Positions 34,116 to 42,300 of a DNA stretch of 64,000 nucleotides are shown here, piece by piece. Each line of letters begins with the position of its first letter. The stretch's first letter is position 1. The notes under the pieces were generated by a model. That model saw only the letters and a list, made by a program, of their open reading frames with translations, was not told the DNA's origin and did no database searches. Location: positions 3,437,001 to 3,501,000 of the forward strand of contig NZ_CP069396.1 of assembly GCF_016887565.1 (NCBI RefSeq). Reading direction: 5' to 3'. Made by a program: the position numbers and the translations under genes. This DNA comes from Archangium violaceum. Lineage in GTDB: Bacteria > Myxococcota > Myxococcia > Myxococcales > Myxococcaceae.

Positions 34116-34269
34116 GTGCGTCCTGTGGCCCAGGTTGAGCTGCGCCGTCTGCACAGCGACCTTGGCCGCGGCGATGTCCGCGAGGGACACCTTGTGCGCC
34201 GCGGTGACGTTCTCGTACTCCTGTTGGCTGATGGCCCGCGCCGCCAGCAGCTCCGTGTAGCGCTCCGCC
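34116..34269 (-). pseudogene. Fragment of an RND periplasmic adaptor (AcrA/MexA-like hairpin)
   Basis: The minus-strand frame reads AERYTELLAARAISQQEYEN, then VTAAHKVSLADIAAAKVAVQ, then TAQLNLGHRTH. This is the coiled-coil hairpin of AcrA/MexA-type membrane-fusion proteins just before the usual YTxIxAPIxGRI segment, which is missing. No start or domain context remains. It lies directly downstream of the RND pump gene, whose intact adaptor is upstream. It therefore marks a lost second adaptor, or recombination that also removed the outer-membrane channel gene. Confidence 0.65.
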
Positions 34270-34295
34270 GGGAGGCGGTTGGACCGAGTTCCCGT

Positions 34296-37200
34296 TCAAT
34301 TCGTGGCTTCTGGGAAACGCGCCGCTCCGGTTTCCGCGGGCCTCGGGCTGAGCAGCCGCATGATGAAGACGTAGAAGACCGGCACGAAGAGCACCGCGAG
34401 CACCGTGGCGGACAGCATTCCCCCGAGCACTCCCGTGCCAATCGCTCGCTGGCTGGCGGCTCCGGGCCCACTCGCGATGGCGAGTGGGACCACGCCCAGC
34501 GTGAAGGCGAGCGAGGTCATGAGGATGGGACGGAAGCGCAGCTGCGCGGCCTCGAGCGCCGCGTCCAGGAGCGGTTTGCCCTGCTCCCGGAGCTCCTTGG
34601 CGAACTCGATGATCAGAATGGCGTTCTTCGCCGACAAACCGATGATCGTGATGAGTCCGACCTTGAAATAGACATCGTTGCTCATTCCCCGGAGCATGAC
34701 GGCCAGCACCGAGCCGAGCACTCCCAGGGGAACGACGAGCAACACGGCCAGGGGAATGGACCAGCTCTCATAGAGGGCGGCCAGGCACAGGAACACGAAC
34801 AGCATGGACAGTGCGATCAGGAACGGAGCCTGCGAGCCCGACTGGATTTCCTGCAGGGATTGCCCGCTCCAGTCGAAACCAAACCCTCGCGGAAGCTGGC
34901 TCGCCAGGCGCTCCATCTCCTGGAGGGCTTCACCGCTCGAATGGCCGGGAGCCGCGTTTCCGCTGATGCGGACGGCGGGGTAGCCGTTGTAACCGACGAC
35001 CTGGGAGGACCCCACCCGCCAGTCCACCGAGGCGAAGGCGGAGAGGGGCACCAGGGTGCCCTGGCGGTTGCGCACGGTGAGTGCGAGGAGATCCTCCGTC
35101 TGCATGCGCCGGCTTCCCTCCGCCTGGACGATCACCCGCTGCATCCGGCCCGCGTTGGGAAAGTCATTGGAGTAGGCCGACCCCAGGTTGGTGGAGAGGG
35201 TTTCGTTGATTTCGGCGAACGTGAGCCCGAGCGCGCTGGCCTTCTCTCGATCGATGCGGAGCTGGACCTGCGGCGCGTTCGCCAGACCCTCGAACATCAC
35301 GCCGGAGAGGACGGAACTCCGGGCGGCGGCCGCCAGCAGTTGCTCCCTCGCGGCGGCGAGCGCCTCCTGTCCCATTCCCGCCCGGTCTTCCAGCCGGAAG
35401 GAGAAGCCGCCTGTGTTTCCCAGTCCTTCGATGGGTGGAGGAGAGAGCGCGAAGATGAAGGCATCCCGCACCGCCGATAGCGCTCCATTCGCCCGCGCGG
35501 CGATGGCCTCCGCGCTGTTCTCGGCCCCCCGCTCATCCCAGGGCTTCAGCGTCGCGAAGCTCAAGGCCGCATTCTGTCCCTGGCCGGAGAAGCTGAAGCC
35601 CAGGATGGCCACGACCCGGTCAACGCCCGGCTCGGCCATCAGCGTCTTCTCCATCTGGACCACCGCGTCCAGCGTCCGGTTGACCGTGGCCTCCGGCGGC
35701 GCCTGTACTCCGAGGATGATGTAGCCCTGATCCTCGCTCGGGATGAAGGACGAGGGGAGCTGGACGAACAGCCAGCCGAGGGCCGCGAACACCGCGGCGT
35801 AGATGAGCATGAACCGGCCGGCCCGGTGCAGGGTGCGGCCCACGAGTCCACGATAGGCGTGGGACGTGCGCTCGAAGCCGCGGTTGAACCAGCCGAAGAA
35901 CCCGGTGCTCGCGTGCGTATGCCCTCGGGTGACGGGCTTCAGGAATGTCGCGCAGAGCGCTGGCGTCAGGGACAGGGCGAGCAGCGCCGAGAACAGGATG
36001 GACACCACCATCGTCAGGGAGAACTGCTTGTAGATGACGCCGACGGAGCCGGGAAAGAAGGCCATGGGGACGAACACGGCGCTGAGCACGAGCGTGATGC
36101 CGATGACGGCTCCGGTAATCTGTTTCATGGCCTTCTGCGTGGCTTCACGCGGAGACAGGCCCTCCTCGCTCATGATGCGCTCCACGTTCTCGATCACCAC
36201 GATGGCGTCGTCCACGAGGATGCCGATCGCGAGCACCATGGCGAACATGGTCAGCACGTTGATGGAGAAGCCCATCGCGAACATCACCGCGCAGGTGCCG
36301 AGCAGGGCGATGGGGACGATGATGGTGGGGATGAGCGTGTAGCGGATGTTCTGGAGGAACAGGAACATCACCAGGAAGACCAGGAGCACCGCCTCGGCGA
36401 GCGTGTGGAGGACCTTCTCGATGGACACCCCCACGAACGGGGCCGTGTCATAGGGAATGTCGTACGCGACGCCCGCAGGGAAGAACCGGGCCAGCTCTTC
36501 CATCTTCGCTCGGACCGCCGTCGAGGTCGCGAGGGCATTGCCCGTGGGGGACAACTGGACACCGATCGCCGCGCTCGGCTGCCCATTGAGGCGTGAGGAC
36601 ATGGAATAGCTCTGCCCGCCCAGCTCCACGCGGGCCACGTCCCGCAGGCGCACGGAGGAACCATCCGCGTTCGCGCGAAGCACGATGGCGCCGAACTCCT
36701 CCGGCGAGGTCAACTGGCCCTTCACCAGCACGGTCGCCGCGACCTTCTGTGTCGCCGGTCCGGGTTGCGCGCCGAGTGAGCCCGCCGCGACCTGGGCGTT
36801 CTGCGCGCGAATGGCGTTCGTCACGTCCTGGGAGGTGAGGCCCAGTCCCATCAGCTTGTTCGGATCCACCCAGATGCGCATGGCGCGCTCGAAGGAGAAG
36901 AGCTGCGCCCGGCCCACGCCCGGGATGCGCCGCAACTCATTGAGCACGTTGCGCGAGAGGTAATCCCCCAGGCCGATCTCGTCGAAGGAGTCGTCGGTGG
37001 AGCTCAACGTCACCATCAAGAGGAAGCCACTGGCCGCTTCCTCGATCTGAAGGCCCTGCTGCGACACGGCGAGCGGCAACCGCGGCTCGACCCGTTTGAC
37101 CCGGTTCTGGAGATCCACGGCGGCCAGGGCGGGGTCCGTCCCCGGCGCGAACGTCGCGGTGATGGAGACCGCTCCCGTCGCCTCGCTGGTCGACTCGAAG

Positions 37201-37430
37201 TAGAGCAACGACTTCGTGCCGTTGAGCTCCTCCTCGATGATGCGCGTGACGCTCTGGTAGAGGTCCTCGGGCGACGCGCCCGGATAGAAGGTCGAGATGG
37301 TGATCTGCGGCGGCGCCACGTTGGGGTACTGCGCCACCGGCAGGTTGGGGATGGCGAGCACGCCCCCCATGATGATGAACAGCGCGATGACCCAGGCGAA
37401 GATGGGCCTGTCGATGAAGAAACGAGGCAT
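34296..37430 (-). CDS. RND multidrug efflux pump (HAE1 family, AcrB/MexB-like)
   Basis: A 1,044-residue inner-membrane pump. N-terminal MPRFFIDRPIFAWVIALFIIMGGVLAIPNLPVAQYPNVAPPQI is the classic HAE1 start. The proton-relay aspartates lie in GILVDDAIVVIENVERIMSEEGLSPREATQKAM, and the C-terminal half has LRGMSNDVYFKVGLITIIGLSAKNAILIIEFAKELREQGK. Full length with two large periplasmic loops. It forms a tripartite drug-efflux system with the adaptor encoded 11 bp upstream. No TolC/OprM gene follows; a channel must come from elsewhere. Confidence 0.96.
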   Translation of the reverse strand: MPRFFIDRPIFAWVIALFIIMGGVLAIPNLPVAQYPNVAPPQITISTFYPGASPEDLYQSVTRIIEEELNGTKSLLYFESTSEATGAVSITATFAPGTDPALAAVDLQNRVKRVEPRLPLAVSQQGLQIEEAASGFLLMVTLSSTDDSFDEIGLGDYLSRNVLNELRRIPGVGRAQLFSFERAMRIWVDPNKLMGLGLTSQDVTNAIRAQNAQVAAGSLGAQPGPATQKVAATVLVKGQLTSPEEFGAIVLRANADGSSVRLRDVARVELGGQSYSMSSRLNGQPSAAIGVQLSPTGNALATSTAVRAKMEELARFFPAGVAYDIPYDTAPFVGVSIEKVLHTLAEAVLLVFLVMFLFLQNIRYTLIPTIIVPIALLGTCAVMFAMGFSINVLTMFAMVLAIGILVDDAIVVIENVERIMSEEGLSPREATQKAMKQITGAVIGITLVLSAVFVPMAFFPGSVGVIYKQFSLTMVVSILFSALLALSLTPALCATFLKPVTRGHTHASTGFFGWFNRGFERTSHAYRGLVGRTLHRAGRFMLIYAAVFAALGWLFVQLPSSFIPSEDQGYIILGVQAPPEATVNRTLDAVVQMEKTLMAEPGVDRVVAILGFSFSGQGQNAALSFATLKPWDERGAENSAEAIAARANGALSAVRDAFIFALSPPPIEGLGNTGGFSFRLEDRAGMGQEALAAAREQLLAAAARSSVLSGVMFEGLANAPQVQLRIDREKASALGLTFAEINETLSTNLGSAYSNDFPNAGRMQRVIVQAEGSRRMQTEDLLALTVRNRQGTLVPLSAFASVDWRVGSSQVVGYNGYPAVRISGNAAPGHSSGEALQEMERLASQLPRGFGFDWSGQSLQEIQSGSQAPFLIALSMLFVFLCLAALYESWSIPLAVLLVVPLGVLGSVLAVMLRGMSNDVYFKVGLITIIGLSAKNAILIIEFAKELREQGKPLLDAALEAAQLRFRPILMTSLAFTLGVVPLAIASGPGAASQRAIGTGVLGGMLSATVLAVLFVPVFYVFIMRLLSPRPAETGAARFPEATN

Positions 37431-37441
37431 GGCGGTGGGCC

Positions 37442-38623
37442 CTATCGAGGCTGGGAGGGGTTGATGCCGGCTCCAGGCGCGGTCCAGGTCACCGGCTTGA
37501 CCGGTGCGCCCGCGGCGATCTTCTGGAAGCCCTCGACGATGACCTGATCGCCTGCCTTCAGGCCTTCCTGGATCACCGCCTGCTCCTGGTAGACGCGGGA
37601 GATCCGCACCGGGCGCACCTCGGCGGTGCCGTTGCCCGCGACAACGAAGACCTGGGACTTGCCCGCGTTATCCCGCTGGATGGCCTGCTGGGGCACGGCG
37701 AGCGCCTCGCTCAGGGTGCCCTGTTCGATCCGTCCTCGCACATACATGCCAGGAAGAAGCTCGGCGTCTGGATTGGGGAACTCACCGCGCACCGTCACCT
37801 GGCCGCTGCCGGGATCCACCGTCACGTCCGAGAAGAGCAGCCGCCCCGGCTTCGAATAGCGGGAGCCATCGTCGAGCACCAGCTGGACGTTCGCCTGCTC
37901 GGGGGTGCTGTTCTGGATCCGCCCGTCCTTGAACGCCTGGCGCAGACGGTGCAGTTCCATCGCGGGCTGGGTGAAGTCCACGTAGACCGGATCGAGCTGC
38001 TGGATGAGCGCGAGCGCCGTGGGATCTCCCTCGCGCACGAGCGCGCCTTCCGTCACCAGGGCCCGGCCGATCCTTCCTCCGATGGGCGCCCGGATCGTCG
38101 TGTACTCCAGGTTGAGCTCCGCGCGGCGCACTGCCGCCCGGGCCGCCGTCACATCGGCCTCCGCACGTCGGAGCGCCGCCTGGAGCGTCTCGTACTGCTC
38201 CTGCGTGATGACGCCGCTGGCCAGGAGCTTTTCGCCTCGTTCCGCCTGCTGGCGGGCCTCCGTGGCCGTCACCTCGGCTTTCGCCAACACGGCCCTCGCG
38301 CTGGCACGTTCGACCTCGTACATCGACGCGTCGAGCTTGAAGAGCACGTCCCCCGCCTTCACGCTGCCACCCTGCCGGAAGACGCGCTCGACGATGATGC
38401 CGGACACGCGCGGACGCACCTCGGCGCTTCGTGTCGGAGTGATGCGCCCCGGCAATTCATCGAGCACCGGAATGCTCGAGAGTTGCACCGTGATCGTTCC
38501 CACCTCCACGGCTGGAGGAGCGGCCGGAGGAGGCGCTTCGGGTGGCTTGCAGGCCGCGCTCCCCAGAACGGAAACGAGGGCGAGGGTGGAGAAGAAGGGC
38601 GTCCGGTTTCGAGCGGAGTGCAT
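37442..38623 (-). CDS. RND efflux periplasmic adaptor (membrane fusion lipoprotein, AcrA/MexA-like)
   Basis: A 393-residue lipoprotein: MHSARNRTPFFSTLALVSVLGSAAC (lipidation Cys25), beta-barrel/lipoyl segments (DELPGRITPTRSAEVRPRVSGIIVERVFRQGGSVKAGDVLFKLD), hairpin (ATEARQQAERGEKLLASGVITQEQYETLQAALRRAEADV), and YTTIRAPIGGRIGRALVTEGALV. It links the pump at 34296-37430 to an outer-membrane channel. I start at 38623, since this gives a clean lipoprotein signal; an upstream in-frame start adds 23 residues without function. Confidence 0.93.
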   Translation of the reverse strand: MHSARNRTPFFSTLALVSVLGSAACKPPEAPPPAAPPAVEVGTITVQLSSIPVLDELPGRITPTRSAEVRPRVSGIIVERVFRQGGSVKAGDVLFKLDASMYEVERASARAVLAKAEVTATEARQQAERGEKLLASGVITQEQYETLQAALRRAEADVTAARAAVRRAELNLEYTTIRAPIGGRIGRALVTEGALVREGDPTALALIQQLDPVYVDFTQPAMELHRLRQAFKDGRIQNSTPEQANVQLVLDDGSRYSKPGRLLFSDVTVDPGSGQVTVRGEFPNPDAELLPGMYVRGRIEQGTLSEALAVPQQAIQRDNAGKSQVFVVAGNGTAEVRPVRISRVYQEQAVIQEGLKAGDQVIVEGFQKIAAGAPVKPVTWTAPGAGINPSQPR

Positions 38624-39230
38624 GGAGCGTTTCTGGACGGTCCAGGACCTGGACTGTGACGGGTGAGGGTGAAACGGAGCCAGGGCGCACACCGGCCACG
38701 TGGGGGCTCGCGATCAGGTGGGGAGGCTCGGTATTTCGAAAAGGCCCCCTACCTAGCGGCGGGATATTTGAGGGTCAATCGAATCGTGGCTCGAAGAAGT
38801 GCTCCGCGGGTGTGCCACATGGCTCGCTCAAGTGCTTTCCCTCACGGCCTTTCTCATCCTCTCAGCGGGTTGGATGTTGACCCCTGACTGCACCCGCGAC
38901 TCCCGCGGGGGCCAGCCCGAGCTCCGACGAAGGGACATGGCGTTGCCTGACGCGGGCACCCGCTGAACCCAAAGGAGTGGTCGAGCCGGTGAACTTCACC
39001 AATCCCGTCACCATCGAGGCCTCCAGCAGGGGCGCTTCGACCTCGTGGTCTCCGGGGCGGTAGCTGCCTCGCCACGAGCCAGCCGGGAGAGCGCTCCACG
39101 TCCACCGTGGCGCTCCCGGTGAGGGACGCCGGACAGGGGAGCACGCGCTACCCGCGGCGCTCCAGCAGGGTCACCCTATGTGCATGCCGAAGGTCCTCTC
39201 CTCCGTCCGCCATCCGGCCCTCGCGCTGTG
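38624..39230. other. Intergenic region upstream of efflux operon
   Basis: About 600 bases with no intact gene. On the minus strand around 38970-39150 there are protein-like stretches in two frames (LTGSATVDVERSPGWLVARQ and EVEAPLLEASMVTGLVKFTG), which may be one decayed gene with a frameshift. I do not recognise it. No regulator gene accompanies the efflux operon here. Confidence 0.4.
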
Positions 39231-39380
39231 GCAGGTGTCATCATCTTCGCGCGACTGCCCGCCTCCTCGCTGTGGGCGCTGGGCATCGTGGTGGGCGCGG
39301 AGATCCTCTCCAGGGGCATCTCCATCATGGCCGGTGCGCTCGCGGTGCGCGGGGTGCCGCGCCGGCGGGTCCACACCTGA
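39231..39380 (+). pseudogene. C-terminal remnant of an HdeD-family membrane protein
   Basis: The frame AGVIIFARLPASSLWALGIV followed by VGAEILSRGISIMAGALAVR matches the last two membrane segments of HdeD/DUF308 acid-resistance proteins, which end WxLGxxVGxxLxxxGxxxxxxALAxR. Only about 50 residues remain, ending at TGA 39380. The upstream four segments are absent. Confidence 0.55.
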
Positions 39381-39395
39381 GGGGATGGGCAAGCG

Positions 39396-42300
39396 TCAAG
39401 CGTGCCCGACAACCTGCTGGACATCGAGTGTGGAAATGGGGGGACCGGAGCGCGGGAGCAGGACGGTGAAGCAGGTGCCCACGCCTGGAGTGCTGTCGAC
39501 ATGGATGGCGCCACCCAGGGCCGAGACGATCTCGTGAGCGATGTAGAGACCGAGGCCAAGCCCGCCGTACTCGCGCACGGAGACCGCGCGCACGAAGCGC
39601 TCGAAGACATGGGGAAGTCTGTCCGGCGCGATGCCGATGCCCTGGTCCCGTACGGTGAGGTGCGCGATGCCATTGTCGGAGGTGACGGAGAGCTCGACGG
39701 GCTTGTGGTTGCCGAACTTGATAGCGTTGGCCAGAAGGTTGGCGATGACCTGCTCGAGGCGCCCCCTGTCCCAGCGGCCTACGACGGGCGGAGTGGCCTG
39801 GATGAGGAGGGGTGAGCGGGAGCGGGTGGACTCTTCACGGAAGTGCTCGGCGACATCGCGGGTGATGGCGGCGAGATCGACTTCCTCGAGTTGGAGATGG
39901 ACCTGGCCCGCCTGGAGACGGGAGACGGAGAGGAGCTCGTCGATGAGGCGGGTGAGGCGGCGTATCTGGAGCCGGGCATTCTGGAAGGCGCGGGAGATGA
40001 CCTCGGGGCGAGCCGAGGAGCTGGCGCGCTCCAGGCCCTGCATGGACAGCTTGAGCGAGGTGATGGGGGTGTACAGCTCGTGGGAGGCGATGGAGAGGAA
40101 CTCGTCGCGCAGGCGGATGGCCTCCTGGGCTTCGCGATACAGCCGGGCGTTGTCGATGGAGAGGGCGGCGCGGCGGGCCAGCTCCTGGGCGAGGGCGAGA
40201 TCGGCGGGCCCGTAGCGGCACTCGGGGGTCACGCGGAAGAGGCTGATGGAGCCGATGCTCTTGTCCTGGGCGATGAGCGGCACGGCCATGACGGACCGGA
40301 TGTCGAAGGAACGCATCACCTCGAGGTGCTGCTCATCCTCGCTGAAGGCCCGAAGCAGCTCGTCGGAAACCTCGGGGAGGACCTGCGGCTCACCCGTGCG
40401 CACGGCCACCACCCCCGGCAGCCCCGAGTCCCATCGGGGAGGATGTCTCCGCTGAGACTCGTGCAGGAGCGCCTCCTTGGCTGGGCTGGCACAGGCGACG
40501 GCGACGCAATGGAGCGTCTGGGGTCTCTCCAGCACGAGCACCAGGCAGCAGTCGGCGAGGAAGGGAACGGCGAGGCGGGCGACGCGGCGCAGGGTCGTCT
40601 CGTAGTGGAGGGACTCGGCCAGGACCACGGAGGACTCGGCGAGGAAGCGCACGGCGCGCTCGGCCCGGCGGCGCTCCTCTATCTCCACGTGGAGCCTTCC
40701 GAACAGGAGGCTGTTCTCCAGGGAGATGGCCATCTGCGAGGAGAGGAGCTGGAGGACCCGGACCCGGTCGGGAGCGAAGGCGCGGGTGGCGAGGTTGTTC
40801 TCCAGATAGAGCACGCCCGCGGAGGAGGCCTGACGGCGGATGGGAACGGCGAGGGCGGACTTGAGGGCGTGGGAGGCGACGTAGGGGTCGGAGGAGAAGG
40901 GGCTCCTGCGGGCATCGGCGAGGATGACGGCGTCTCCGGACTCGTAGGCCTGGGCCACCATGGAGGAGGGAACGTGCGGGGAGGAACGGAGGGGAGTGCG
41001 CTCGAGGGTGACGGGCTCGGAGGTGGAGCCGTGGGCTCGAACGAAGAGGGAGTCATCCTCATGAAGGAGGAGGGCGCCGCACTGAGCGCCGGCGACCTCG
41101 AGACACACCGTCATGAGCTTCTCCAGGAGTCGGTCGAGGACCACTTCTCCGGAGAGGGTCTCCGCGGCCTTGAGGATGCTGAGCAGGTCGAGCCTGGCGC
41201 CGCGCGCTTCCTCATCGTCACGCGTGGTGGGGGTCTTCCAGGGCAGGGCCTCGCCCAGGGCGAGCTCCGGGAACTCCTCTTCGAGCGCGGACGCCTTGGC
41301 CTTGGCGCCCCAACGAGCGAACCCCTTCACGGCGGCGCGGAGGTAGAGGGCGGCGATGCGGCGATGGCCGAGGGAGTGGTAGTACCGGCCCGCCAGATCG
41401 TGAGCGAGGGCCTCGTCCTGGGGGAACTCGTTCTGGTGAGCGGAGTCGATGGCCGCGTCGTACAGACGCATGGCCTCGCTCTGGCGGCCCTCGATGCGCG
41501 CGAGCTCGGCGGCGACCAGCTGATGCTTGTGGCGGAAGTTCTCCGGGCAGCCCCGGGCCCAGGAGTCCAGAAGGCGCAGGTGCTCCCCGAGCTGGGCCCG
41601 GAGGGAGTCTTTCTCGGAGGAGGGCTCGGGGTAGCACGCCGCGAGCGTCAGCGCCGTGTAGAAGGTGTAGTCGATCGAGGGGAGCAGGGGCTTCACGAGG
41701 TGGAGGGCCGCGCCCGCGGCGCGAGACATCTCCAGGGCATCGGCGATGTCACCCAGCAGGTAGGACGTCTGGACGCGCAGAATCTGGTACTCGCAGAGAA
41801 CCAGGGGGCTCTCGCGGATGGAGTCGAGGTATTCGTTCTCGGAGAACGTGTCATCCTCGTAGCGCGCTCTCTGCTGGGTTCGCTCCTGGAGGCACCGGAT
41901 GGCCTGGCGGTAGGCGAGGAGGATGCCTCTCATGTCCCGGTGACCCAGCTTCTGGATGAACACCAGGCTGGCCTCGCATTCAGCGTGTGTGCGAGAGAGC
42001 TCGGCGCCCATGGCGAACAGGACCTCCACCACCTGTGTGGCGGCAAAGCCGGCGAACATGAACTCATTGCCCTCCAGCCCGGCGGCGGTGGCCCTTCGCA
42101 GCAGCGGGAGGTTGGTCCGGTACGGCACCCGCCAGTACGTCACGCTCCCGGCGAACGTGGTCAGGCACCGGGACTCCTGTCTCGGATCCGCGTAGCGCCG
42201 GCTCAGCTCCACCCCGAGCTCGCCGAGCATCATCCCGGTGTCGTAGTCGCCCGTGGACACCCCGAGGGTCATCGCGTAGGCCACGTAGGCGTGCGCGGAG

